Source: Sedimentisphaerales bacterium (GTDB lineage: Bacteria > Planctomycetota > Phycisphaerae > Sedimentisphaerales > Anaerohalosphaeraceae). From it: a DNA stretch of 38,260 bases. Positions within the stretch are counted from its first letter, which is position 1; every line of letters starts with the position of its first letter. Below the pieces are notes generated by a model. The model searched no databases. It was not told where the DNA came from and saw nothing but the letters and a program-made list of their open reading frames with translations. Shown in pieces: positions 1 through 7,213 of the stretch. The DNA is taken from assembly GCA_016935635.1 (NCBI GenBank), contig JAFGQP010000058.1, positions 1-38,260 of the forward strand, read 5' to 3'. Made by a program: the position numbers and the translations under genes.

Positions 1-16
1 CAATTTTTTGTATAGT

Positions 17-36
17 TGTTTCTATGAATAGAAACA
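17..36. repeat. Inverted repeat spanning the trpL start codon
   Basis: TGTTTCTA (17-24) and TAGAAACA (29-36) are perfect 8-base inverted arms around a TGAA centre, and the trpL ATG (24-26) lies inside. The left arm plus the next T recurs as a direct repeat TGTTTCTAT at 99-107. The dyad also lies just downstream of a TATAGT hexamer (11-16) that could be a -10 box. It could be an operator for a repressor or an RNA element; the sequence alone does not decide. Confidence 0.5.
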
Positions 37-83
37 CTTTAAATCTCACTGCACATTTTGGTTGGTGGCGCCCTGTTGGATAG
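24..83 (+). CDS. trpL: trp operon leader peptide with tandem Trp codons
   Basis: A 19-codon reading frame encodes MNRNTLNLTAHFGWWRPVG and ends at TAG 81-83. It has two adjacent tryptophan codons (TGG TGG, 63-68), and its end resembles the GWWR core of the E. coli trp leader peptide. The expected job is to sense charged tRNA-Trp: a ribosome stalled on the tandem codons changes the fold of the downstream leader RNA and lets transcription reach trpE. No Shine-Dalgarno sequence is visible before ATG 24. A TATAGT hexamer at 11-16 would place transcription initiation at or next to the ATG, so translation may be leaderless. The frame is open to the window edge, so a start further upstream is also possible. 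The call rests on the tandem Trp codons, the position before trpE and the matching hairpins. Confidence 0.82.
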   Translation: MNRNTLNLTAHFGWWRPVG

Positions 84-162
84 GCCGACAGGACCCGATG
101 TTTCTATCGTCAAAACGCGAAATAACGACCTGAAGGCTCCATAAAAGCTTTCAGGTTTTTTT
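72..162 (+). promoter_or_regulatory. trp transcription attenuator with exclusive 1:2, 2:3 and 3:4 pairings
   Basis: Four segments can be read. Segment 1 is CCTGTTGG (72-79), segment 2 GCCGACAGG (84-92), segment 3 ACCTGAAGGC (128-137) and segment 4 GCTTTCAGGT (147-156). Segments 1 and 2 (85-92) pair over 8 bp with one G-U and a 5-base loop. Segments 2 and 3 pair as GCC/GGC and CAGG/CCTG around a 2x2 purine internal loop. Segments 3 and 4 make a 10 bp terminator stem with one G-U pair, followed by a T run. Segment 1 begins three bases after the tandem Trp codons, so a ribosome stalled there would cover it, free segment 2 and favour the 2:3 antiterminator. A ribosome at the stop codon would cover segment 2 and allow termination. 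Pairings were worked out by hand; energies were not computed. Confidence 0.82.
128..162 (+). terminator. Rho-independent terminator, 3:4 hairpin of the trp attenuator
   Basis: ACCTGAAGGC (128-137) and GCTTTCAGGT (147-156) form a 10 bp stem with one G-U pair and a 9-base loop. A run of seven T follows at 156-162. It lies 38 bases before the trpE start, inside the trp leader. It could also end transcription from an unseen upstream gene, but the paired antiterminator segment argues for attenuation. Confidence 0.85.
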
Positions 163-200
163 ATTGATGCGATGTCTAAAATAATCATAAGGTACACAAA

Positions 201-1832
201 ATGAACGATTTACAAAAACGCATACAGCAGGCCCGGCCGGGACAGATTATCCCCATCGTGCGGGAAATCGACATCCGATGTCCGGTAGAGTACTTTGCCC
301 GACTGACCGATTATGGCCGGCGTAAACATAGCTGTCTCTTTGAATCAAGAGATTACTTGTCCGGAAGCGGCGCGGGCGAATTAACCTTTGCGACAGCACA
401 GCCCGCCCTTTACTTAACCGGCAAAGGCACCCATTTTCGGATCGAAGCATTAACTCCTGCAGGCAAGCGCATGCTGAGGTATCTCGCTTCAAACCCAAGA
501 CGATTTTCTTTTTGCGACCTGATTTCGTATGAACAGGATCGGATTACAGGATCATTCAGCCCATCGCAGCAAACCCTCGATGAACAGAGTCGTCTGAAAA
601 GCACCAACCAGATGGATGTCATTCGCGCCGTGGCGTTTGCCTTCGAGCTGGCCAGCAAGCCTTTCCGCATTACCTGCGGTCTTCTGGGGGCTCTGAGCTA
701 TGACTTTATCGATCAATTTGAAAAATTGCCGGCCAGCGGCAGCGATATCCTGGAAAATCCGGATTACGAGCTGTATTTTGCCGACAACATCTTTCTGATG
801 GACCATAAGAAAGGACAGGGCTTTGTTGTGGTCAACGCCGTGGTCACCAATGGCGATCGCGACCAGATTTATCAGGAAGCCATGGACACCTTTGATTTCT
901 ACACCAATAAAGTACACGAAGAAATGCCGCAGCCCAGGCCCTGTACCGCTGCCCTGCCTGCACCGGCTTGCGATACATCCCAGCTGGACTATGAAAACAA
1001 GGTACTCAAAGCCAAACAGCACATTCTTGAAGGCGACATCTTTCAGGTTGTCCTGAGCCGGACGCATATTGAACCCTGCCCTGCCGAGGCGCTGGATGTT
1101 TATCGCAAGCTGCGAAGGCTCAATCCGTCCCCCTATATGTTTTATCTGAATACTGACAATACCGTACTGATGGGAGCCAGCCCTGAATTAAATCTGCGGG
1201 TTGGTGGTTCATCGGAACGCATAGTTGAAATTCGCCCTATCGCCGGAACCAAGCCGCGCGGCCGGGTCAACAACAAAATCGATCTGGATATGGATATGCG
1301 GTATGAAGCCGAGCTCAAGCTGGATCGCAAGGAACTGGCCGAACACATGATGCTGGTTGACCTGGCTCGCAACGATATCGCGCGGGTTTCTAATCCCGGC
1401 AGCCGGGCCGTCAATGAGATGCTGACGGTCGAAAAATATGAATCCGTGATGCACCTGGTCAGCAACGTGCGAGGGATCCTCCGCAAAGACCTTGACGCTC
1501 TCAGTGCTTACCTGGCCACGATGAATATGGGAACACTGACCGGGGCACCCAAAATCGAGGCCATGAAAATCATTCGCAACCTGGAAAATACCAAGCGGGG
1601 CTACTACGGCGGCGCCGTCATGTATCTGACCGTGGATGGCCAGTTTGACAGCTGCATTACCATCCGCAGCATGCAGATACGCGACCACAAAGCCTACATC
1701 CGAGCCGGTGCGGGAATTGTTCATGACAGCGTCCCAAAAACCGAATACGAAGAAACCGTACACAAGGCTGGTTCGTGTCTGAAAGCCATTCGCAGTGCCG
1801 TCGAAGACATCGGAAAACCGCAGAGACAATAA
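201..1832 (+). CDS. trpE: Anthranilate synthase component I
   Basis: It converts chorismate to anthranilate, using ammonia supplied by TrpG, as the first committed step of tryptophan synthesis in the cytoplasm. At 543 residues it is close to family length. The N-terminal regulatory part carries an LFES motif (about 46-49) at the position of the Trp-binding LLES element, so feedback inhibition is likely. The chorismate-binding half shows GDIFQVVLS (278-286), GASPELN (325-331), IRPIAGT (344-350), EHMMLVDLARND (381-392), GTLTGAPK (444-451) and GAGIVHDSVP near 503-512. The ATG follows AAGGT by seven bases. It is the first structural gene after the attenuator and sits 10 bases before trpG. The separate TrpG and the TrpE-type N-terminus favour TrpE over PabB. 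Confidence 0.96.
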   Translation: MNDLQKRIQQARPGQIIPIVREIDIRCPVEYFARLTDYGRRKHSCLFESRDYLSGSGAGELTFATAQPALYLTGKGTHFRIEALTPAGKRMLRYLASNPRRFSFCDLISYEQDRITGSFSPSQQTLDEQSRLKSTNQMDVIRAVAFAFELASKPFRITCGLLGALSYDFIDQFEKLPASGSDILENPDYELYFADNIFLMDHKKGQGFVVVNAVVTNGDRDQIYQEAMDTFDFYTNKVHEEMPQPRPCTAALPAPACDTSQLDYENKVLKAKQHILEGDIFQVVLSRTHIEPCPAEALDVYRKLRRLNPSPYMFYLNTDNTVLMGASPELNLRVGGSSERIVEIRPIAGTKPRGRVNNKIDLDMDMRYEAELKLDRKELAEHMMLVDLARNDIARVSNPGSRAVNEMLTVEKYESVMHLVSNVRGILRKDLDALSAYLATMNMGTLTGAPKIEAMKIIRNLENTKRGYYGGAVMYLTVDGQFDSCITIRSMQIRDHKAYIRAGAGIVHDSVPKTEYEETVHKAGSCLKAIRSAVEDIGKPQRQ

Positions 1833-1842
1833 GGAAATCCCA

Positions 1843-2448
1843 ATGGAAAAACCAACTGTTCGAGTCCTGTTTATTGATAACTTTGATTCGTTTACATATA
1901 ATCTGGTGGATGAGTTCGCCAAGCGGAAGTGCCCAACCAAAGTGTATCGCGCGGATACCCCGCTGGAGGAATTAAAAAAGGCCGCGGCAGAGTTTCAGGC
2001 TCAGCTGCTGGTCTTATCGCCTGGGCCGGGCAATCCCGACACGGCCGGGGTCACTCTGGCGGCGATTGATGCATTCAAGGAAAATTTACCCATTTTGGGA
2101 GTCTGTCTGGGCCACCAGGCAATCATCCAGTATTTCGGCGGCATCATCAGTCATGCCCGTGAAGTCATGCACGGCAAACCTTCACGCATTATCCACAATG
2201 GACAAGGTCTTTTTGAAGGTCTTGAAAATCCCCTGCAGGTCGGACGCTATCACAGTCTTACCGCAGTCAAAATGCCGGACTGTATGGAAGCTACCGCGGA
2301 ATTTGAGGGGATTGTCATGGGAGCCAATCATAAAACGCTGCCGATTTATGGTGTCCAGTTTCACCCGGAAAGTATTCTGACACCAACCGGCGGACGGATT
2401 ATCGAGAATATGCTGGCAATCGCCTCGTCTTTTAAACAAGTTCAATAA
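1843..2448 (+). CDS. trpG: Anthranilate synthase component II (glutamine amidotransferase)
   Basis: This is a class I glutamine amidotransferase that releases ammonia from glutamine for TrpE. The 201-residue protein shows DNFDSFTYNL at its start, SPGPGNP (59-65), the nucleophile motif GVCLGH with Cys88, HGKPS near 110-114, and QFHPES supplying His174 and Glu176 of the triad. I chose the ATG at 1843 because AAGGA lies 7 bases upstream and the family N-terminus begins right there. An earlier in-frame ATG at 1795 would add 16 unrelated residues and overlap trpE. It could also serve para-aminobenzoate synthase, as bifunctional TrpG/PabA proteins do; that cannot be judged here. Confidence 0.94.
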   Translation: MEKPTVRVLFIDNFDSFTYNLVDEFAKRKCPTKVYRADTPLEELKKAAAEFQAQLLVLSPGPGNPDTAGVTLAAIDAFKENLPILGVCLGHQAIIQYFGGIISHAREVMHGKPSRIIHNGQGLFEGLENPLQVGRYHSLTAVKMPDCMEATAEFEGIVMGANHKTLPIYGVQFHPESILTPTGGRIIENMLAIASSFKQVQ

Positions 2449-2466
2449 CTTAATGGAACCCGAAAA

Positions 2467-3483
2467 ATGAAAAAAATTACAGAGTATCTCGAGATTATTC
2501 TGGAAGGAAAAGACCTGAGTTTTGAACAGGCCCAGGCCCTGCTGGATATCATTTTCACCGGCGAGGTGTCCCAGCTGCAGATTGCGGCGTTTCTGGCTGC
2601 CATGCGGGTTAAAAAAGCCGCTGTCAGTGAACTGGCCGGGCTGGCCTCATCCCTGCGAAATCACGCCGTCAAAGTCGAAACCGGGCTGGATAATATGGTG
2701 GATACCTGTGGTACGGGCGGTGCAGCCATGAAAACCTTCAATATTTCCACAGCAGCCGCCCTGGTGGCTGCCGGTGCCGGAGTCTATGTTGCCAAACACG
2801 GCAATCGTGCCATCACCAGTACCTGCGGTTCAGCAGACGTACTGACCGCCTTGGGCGTCAATATCGCTCCCGGCCCGGAAAAAGTGTCCCAGTGTATTCT
2901 TCAGGCCCATATTGGTTTCATGTTTGCCCCCCAGTTCCATCCGGCCATGAAACATGTCCAGCCTGTACGTCAATCCCTTGATTTCAGGACCGCATTTAAT
3001 ATCCTCGGGCCCTTGGCCAATCCGGCCAGGGCAACCGCACAGGTCATGGGTGTATCGGATGAATCCTTAATGCCCCGTATTGCGGAAGCCCTGAACGTTC
3101 TGGGCGTCAAGCGAGCTATCGTGGTCCATAGCTGCGGCCTGGACGAAATCAGCACGATGAGCCCAAGCAATATGATTCATCTGGAAGACGGACAATTCCG
3201 CAATGAACGCCTTGACCCGGTTTATCTGGGAATCCCAAGGGCAGATTATAATGATCTGATCGGTGGAGAGGCAGAAACCAATGCCCACATTGTCAAGGAC
3301 ATTATCACCGGCAGCCTGAATGGCCCCCGAAAAGATATTGTGGTATTAAATGCCGCGGCGGCTATAATGGTGGCAGGTCTGGCAAAGGATTTTGCCGAAG
3401 GCATCGAACTGGCTGACAAATCCATCCATAATGGCTCGGCAGCCAAATGCCTGGAACAGTTAATTGCTATCAGCAACAGTTGA
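2467..3483 (+). CDS. trpD: Anthranilate phosphoribosyltransferase
   Basis: It transfers the phosphoribosyl group of PRPP to anthranilate, the second step of the pathway. The 338-residue protein has an all-alpha N-terminal domain followed by the PRPP-binding DTCGTGG motif (79-85). The KHGNR motif (110-114) and GSADVLTALG (from 121) bind metal and PRPP or anthranilate in this family. It stands alone, not fused to TrpG. It begins 18 bases after trpG. The gene after it is trpF, so the usual trpC partner is missing between them. Confidence 0.95.
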   Translation: MKKITEYLEIILEGKDLSFEQAQALLDIIFTGEVSQLQIAAFLAAMRVKKAAVSELAGLASSLRNHAVKVETGLDNMVDTCGTGGAAMKTFNISTAAALVAAGAGVYVAKHGNRAITSTCGSADVLTALGVNIAPGPEKVSQCILQAHIGFMFAPQFHPAMKHVQPVRQSLDFRTAFNILGPLANPARATAQVMGVSDESLMPRIAEALNVLGVKRAIVVHSCGLDEISTMSPSNMIHLEDGQFRNERLDPVYLGIPRADYNDLIGGEAETNAHIVKDIITGSLNGPRKDIVVLNAAAAIMVAGLAKDFAEGIELADKSIHNGSAAKCLEQLIAISNS

Positions 3484-3505
3484 AAACTCAGGAGACAGCA
3501 GCACC

Positions 3506-4144
3506 ATGTTATCAATTAAAGTCAAAATTTGCGGCATCACCAACAGTGAAGACGCTCTTGCGGCAGTGGAGATGGGTGTGGATATGCTCGGCTTTAATTT
3601 CTACGAAAAAAGCCCTCGTTATGTCCCCTATGAACAGGCTTTTAATATTCTAAAAAAAATACCAACCTCCATTGACACCGTCGGGGTGTTTGTCAATCCG
3701 ACCCCGACCGAACTAAAACGAATCGTCGAAGGAGGCTTTTTAAACTGGATACAGCTTCATGGTGACGAAACCCCCGAGTTTTGCCGGTCATTGACCTGGA
3801 CCAATGCCCGCCTGATTAAGGCCATTCGGGTCAGAACCGCAGAGGATATCCAGAGAGCCTATCAGTATCCCGTCGATGCGATTATGCTGGATTCCTACGA
3901 CAAGAATCTCTATGGCGGCACAGGCAAGCCTTTTGACTGGTCGCTGATTGGAAATCTCCATCGCAGATTATTTCTGGCCGGAGGAATCAATCCCGATAAT
4001 GCCGTACAGGCCATTCAGATCGGCATTTATTGCATTGACGTATGCAGCGGCGTTGAATCGGCCCCCGGCAAAAAAGACCACACCAGAATGAAACAATTAT
4101 TCGACAACATCCATCAGGCCATAGGCTGGAAGGTACGAGCATGA
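3506..4144 (+). CDS. trpF: Phosphoribosylanthranilate isomerase
   Basis: It performs the Amadori rearrangement of phosphoribosylanthranilate to CdRP, the third step. This is a 212-residue single-domain TIM barrel. Visible marks are KICGIT with catalytic Cys9, IQLHGDE, MLDSYD with the general acid Asp129, YGGTGKPFDW, LAGGINPDN and the phosphate-binding SGVES (181-185). The ATG at 3506 is preferred because AGGAGA lies about 10 bases upstream; an earlier in-frame start at 3464 would overlap trpD and add unrelated residues. The gene ends with a 4-base ATGA overlap into trpB, which suggests translational coupling. It is not fused to TrpC as in enterobacteria. Confidence 0.94.
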   Translation: MLSIKVKICGITNSEDALAAVEMGVDMLGFNFYEKSPRYVPYEQAFNILKKIPTSIDTVGVFVNPTPTELKRIVEGGFLNWIQLHGDETPEFCRSLTWTNARLIKAIRVRTAEDIQRAYQYPVDAIMLDSYDKNLYGGTGKPFDWSLIGNLHRRLFLAGGINPDNAVQAIQIGIYCIDVCSGVESAPGKKDHTRMKQLFDNIHQAIGWKVRA

Positions 4145-5319
4145 AACACAACGGACGATTTGGCCAATTCGGAGGCTTTTATGTGCCGGAAGTTCTGATT
4201 CCAGCCCTTGAGGAAATCGAACAGGCGTTTGATCGATTTCACAACGACCCTCAATTTGTCGCCGACCTGAATAATCTGTACGCCAATTATGCCGGCAGAC
4301 CTACTCCGCTGTATTATGCCAAACGCTACAGCGAATATGTGGGCTTCCAGGTGTATATCAAACGTGAGGACCTGCTGCACGGCGGCGCACACAAGATCAA
4401 CAATACCCTCGGCCAGGGGCTTCTGGCTCAGTATATGGGCAAAAAGAAACTGATCGCCGAGACCGGTGCAGGTCAGCATGGTCTTGCGACTGCCACCGTG
4501 GGCGCATTGTTCGGCATGGAAACCAAAATCTTCATGGGCGCCATTGATGTTGAACGGCAAAACCTCAATGTCCATAAAATGAAGCTGCTTGGGGCGGAAG
4601 TCATCCCGGTTCGCGGCGGGACGTGCACTCTGAAAGATGCCATCAATGACGCCCTGCGATACTGGACTTCCCACGTCGACGATACCTTTTATCTTTTTGG
4701 TACGGCAGGCGGTCCGCATCCTTATCCAACAATTGTCAAACATTTTCAGACCCCCATCGGCATCGAAGCCCGCCAGCAATGTCTCAATCAGCTTGGGAAA
4801 TTGCCCGATGTGGTTGTTGCCTGTGTCGGCGGCGGCTCCAATGCCATCGGGATATTCAACAGCTTTATTCCTGACAACACTGTCCAGCTGATCGGTGTCG
4901 AAGGCGGCGGCAGGGGAATTTCGACCGGCCATCATTGTGCCACGCTGTGCGTTGGTACGGTCGGAGTTCTTCATGGGGCCAGAACCTATCTCCTGCAGGA
5001 CCAGAACGGCCAAATCCACGAGACTGAATGCATCTCGGCCGGTCTGGATTACCCCGGTGTCGGCCCGGAACATTCTCATCTTAAGGATATTGGCCGTGCT
5101 CGATATGTCCATGTCTCTGACGAACAGGTTCTGGATGCATTTTTTGAATTGACACGGCTGGAAGGCATTCTGCCCGCACTGGAAAGTGCTCATGCCCTGG
5201 CCTGGATCAGTGAACAAAAGGGCAAATACCCCCGCGAGACCGTGGTCGTTGTGAATTTGTCCGGCCGCGGCGACAAAGACATCGGCATTGTGGAACAACA
5301 TCGACCTTTGAATAGATAA
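4141..5319 (+). CDS. trpB: Tryptophan synthase beta chain
   Basis: This PLP enzyme condenses indole with serine to give tryptophan, working as an alpha2-beta2 complex with TrpA. The 392-residue protein belongs to the standard TrpB1 type. It carries the PLP lysine in GGAHKINNT (Lys85), the substrate loop ETGAGQHG (around 107-114), GGPHPYP (190-196) and the phosphate-binding GGGSN (230-234). The start codon overlaps the trpF stop as ATGA and no separate strong Shine-Dalgarno is needed. TrpA follows after 9 bases, matching the usual BA order of the channelling pair. Confidence 0.97.
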   Translation: MKHNGRFGQFGGFYVPEVLIPALEEIEQAFDRFHNDPQFVADLNNLYANYAGRPTPLYYAKRYSEYVGFQVYIKREDLLHGGAHKINNTLGQGLLAQYMGKKKLIAETGAGQHGLATATVGALFGMETKIFMGAIDVERQNLNVHKMKLLGAEVIPVRGGTCTLKDAINDALRYWTSHVDDTFYLFGTAGGPHPYPTIVKHFQTPIGIEARQQCLNQLGKLPDVVVACVGGGSNAIGIFNSFIPDNTVQLIGVEGGGRGISTGHHCATLCVGTVGVLHGARTYLLQDQNGQIHETECISAGLDYPGVGPEHSHLKDIGRARYVHVSDEQVLDAFFELTRLEGILPALESAHALAWISEQKGKYPRETVVVVNLSGRGDKDIGIVEQHRPLNR

Positions 5320-5328
5320 GGCAGGATT

Positions 5329-6126
5329 ATGACTTCATACAAAACCCTATTCGATCATTTAGACCGGGCAGCCCTGATTCCTTTCTTTGTACTCGGAGAC
5401 CCGGACGAAAAAACCAGTCTGGATTTGATTAAAACGGCTATTGACGCAGGGGCGGATATTCTCGAGCTGGGAATTCCCTTTTCCGACCCCATTGCCGACG
5501 GCCCAACCATCCAGAAAGCCGATATTCGCGCCCTGCAGGCTGGAATGACACCCCCAAAAGCCCTTGATTTGATTGCTCAAATCACGGCATACAAAGCCAT
5601 ACCCATAGGACTGCTGGTTTACTACAACCTGATTTACCATTATGGCGTAGAACAGTTTTTCAAAGACTTTAAAAAGGCTGGCGGAACCAGTGTCCTTGTC
5701 GCGGACATCAGCATTGATGATGCCGACGAAATCACCCCTGCCGCCCTGTCTGCAGGTCTGGAAACCGTGTTTATGGTCACTCCCAATACGCCCGACCAGC
5801 GGCTTAAGCAGATTGCAGACAAAACCACAGGATTTATCTATACGGTCTCCCTGCTGGGAACAACGGGGCAGCGAAATGAATTATCCGCAGGCGTTAAGCC
5901 TCTTATTGCCAAACTGAAGACGTTGACCAATAAGCCGGTATGCGTCGGCTTCGGTATCAGTTCCCCCGAACATGCCGCCGAGGTGGCTTCGGCCGGTGCC
6001 GACGGCGTGATTATCGGCTCCCGCGTGGTGAAAATAATCGAAGACAACCTCGGCAATCCTGAGACGATGAAGCATCAGGTTGCTGAGTTTATCGCTTCGG
6101 TTCAGGAAACACTGACAAAGGCATAG
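5329..6126 (+). CDS. trpA: Tryptophan synthase alpha chain
   Basis: It cleaves indole-3-glycerol phosphate to indole and glyceraldehyde-3-phosphate and passes indole to TrpB. The 265-residue TIM barrel shows the catalytic segment ELGIPFSDPIADG with Glu46 and Asp57. The phosphate-binding end GFGISSPEHA and the late GADGVIIGSRVV are also visible. The start reads IPFFVLGDP where many homologues have PY(I/V)xxGDP, a mild variant. It is the last gene of the operon. Its substrate is made by TrpC, which is not encoded in this window. Confidence 0.96.
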   Translation: MTSYKTLFDHLDRAALIPFFVLGDPDEKTSLDLIKTAIDAGADILELGIPFSDPIADGPTIQKADIRALQAGMTPPKALDLIAQITAYKAIPIGLLVYYNLIYHYGVEQFFKDFKKAGGTSVLVADISIDDADEITPAALSAGLETVFMVTPNTPDQRLKQIADKTTGFIYTVSLLGTTGQRNELSAGVKPLIAKLKTLTNKPVCVGFGISSPEHAAEVASAGADGVIIGSRVVKIIEDNLGNPETMKHQVAEFIASVQETLTKA

Positions 6127-6147
6127 ACAGTGAACACCGTCCAGACC

Positions 6148-6189
6148 CATAAAAAAACGGCCGCTCCAGCAAGACTGGGCGGCCGTTCG
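6148..6189. terminator. Bidirectional terminator between trpA and a convergent small gene
   Basis: A GC-rich hairpin uses AACGGCCGC (from 6156) and the complementary GCGGCCGTT (ending 6187), extended by a CCAG/CTGG pair with one bulged base. Reading the minus strand, the stem is followed by seven T (6150-6156 on the plus strand are A), a strong terminator for the minus-strand genes. On the plus strand the trailing T run is poor (TTCGATTT), so trpA termination here is plausible but weaker. Confidence 0.75.
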
Positions 6190-6208
6190 ATTTGTGGAAT
6201 TTCCAGCT

Positions 6209-6553
6209 TTAAACGTGGACGGGCTGTTCCTTATCCTGTTTGCGGAATGATTCCAGCGATTGCGGCTCCGCAACCTTGCGATAGCCCAGCGCCTTGATGA
6301 CTTCCAGCACCTCCGTCCAAGCCGGGAAAGGTCTCTGATTGGCCCGCTTATACTGATCAATGGCCATCAGAAATTCAAACTGGTCTTCGGTCATTTCGCC
6401 TTCTTCGGCACTGCGCCGCTCTTCCGTCCGGCGATGTCCGGGACCTCTGCGCCGATCCAGCCCAAGACGGCGATCTACCACATTTTTCCTGCGTTCAATA
6501 AATCCGCGACGTTCTTCCTCTACGCCGGTCGTCTTGTCTTTCTGTTCTGTCAT
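6209..6553 (-). CDS. Hypothetical Arg-rich small protein
   Basis: I do not recognise a named family. The 114-residue product starts with a highly charged stretch rich in Glu-Arg and Asp-Arg-Arg (ERRKNVVDRR, LDRRRGPGHRR) that is probably disordered. It ends in a compact part with FEFLMAIDQYKR and a WTEVLEVIKALGYRKV segment, which looks helical and may be a small folded domain. The ATG at 6553 follows GGGTG-like bases; a TTG at 6580 would add nine residues. It lies 41 bases after the DUF2007-like gene on the same strand, so the two are likely co-transcribed and share the terminator near 6150. The basic segment could bind nucleic acid, but that is a guess. Confidence 0.6.
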   Translation of the reverse strand: MTEQKDKTTGVEEERRGFIERRKNVVDRRLGLDRRRGPGHRRTEERRSAEEGEMTEDQFEFLMAIDQYKRANQRPFPAWTEVLEVIKALGYRKVAEPQSLESFRKQDKEQPVHV

Positions 6554-6594
6554 TCTGCACCCGTAGTTAAAGGTTTCCAATTTTCAAAAACGTA

Positions 6595-6906
6595 TTAGTC
6601 TTCATCATCCCACTGTTCACTGGTCTGGCCGTCCGAGCCAAACACCATATCGAAGAAATCATCACAGGCCGCCTGGCGGGCCAGGAACGTATAAGCCTGT
6701 TCAAGAAATTCTTCAGGTACCATGACTGCAACCTCAGCCATCGGCATCTTTTTCTGGTCTGAAAGTGCTTCAATTGCGGCCGGAATGCTGTTTTCCAGCA
6801 ATTGCCGCTTATACTGTTCAGCCAGTTCCATGTCTTCGGCAAACGCTACCGTGACCAAATTCTTAAGATCCGGCGGTGTTTCCAGCAGCTTTTTGGGTCT
6901 TCCCAT
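6595..6906 (-). CDS. Small DUF2007-like protein
   Basis: This is a 103-residue protein. The pattern is a short beta strand (LVTVAF), a helix (MELAEQYKRQLLENSIPA), more strands (EVAVMVPEE) and a helix (LEQAYTFLARQ), ending in an acidic tail (EQWDDED). This matches the layout of the small DUF2007 putative signal-transducing domain, which is ferredoxin-like. The assignment is by pattern only. The ATG at 6906 has AAAGG upstream at a fair distance. It is the first gene of a two-gene unit read away from the histone-fold gene. Function unknown; the N-terminal GRPKKL is a basic patch. Confidence 0.55.
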   Translation of the reverse strand: MGRPKKLLETPPDLKNLVTVAFAEDMELAEQYKRQLLENSIPAAIEALSDQKKMPMAEVAVMVPEEFLEQAYTFLARQAACDDFFDMVFGSDGQTSEQWDDED

Positions 6907-7213
6907 GCTTAGGCCTTTCTTGACTTCTGAAGCTTAAAACAATGCATCAGACGCAGGTTTTGTCGGTAATTTATGGGGGTGGGTTAACGTGAAACAGCCC
7001 TTTGGAATCAAAATTTACGTTGGAAACCCCAAAACTGCCCTGCAGAAAATGGTATTTTGCTGTTATAAGGCCTCCGAATGCAAAATTTTGTATATTTTTC
7101 AAATATTTTTGTTGCTTTTCATCGCATAGATTTACAAAATACGCACAAGGATTGCGTTTTACGCCTTATTTAGGCGATATTATTGGAACCACTTAACATG
7201 GAGGTACACACAA
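6907..7213. other. Divergent intergenic region upstream of the histone-fold gene
   Basis: This 307-base AT-rich stretch separates the minus-strand DUF2007-like gene from the plus-strand histone-fold gene, so it should hold both promoters. I see no pair of boxes good enough to call. Visible items are a short inverted repeat CGCCT/AGGCG around 7162-7176 and TATTAT at about 7178. GGAGG at 7200-7204, nine bases before ATG 7214, is an unusually good Shine-Dalgarno for this window. A 64-codon open frame at 7002-7196 has no coding character and is not called. Confidence 0.5.

Noticed and set aside
99-134. Second small frame in the trp leader (MFLSSKREITT)
   Set aside because: It has no Trp codons and no ribosome binding site and runs into the terminator stem; the 24-83 frame with tandem TGG explains the leader better.
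4114-5301. 395-codon open frame antisense to trpB
   Set aside because: It mirrors trpB, which has every catalytic motif; the antisense product shows no family motif and results from codon bias.
6260-6598. 112-codon plus-strand frame opposite the Arg-rich small gene
   Set aside because: The minus-strand frame has a plausible start, a co-directional neighbour and a strong downstream terminator; the plus frame has none of these.
7002-7196. 64-codon frame before the histone-fold gene
   Set aside because: It lies in AT-rich promoter-like DNA, has no Shine-Dalgarno and shows no conserved pattern.
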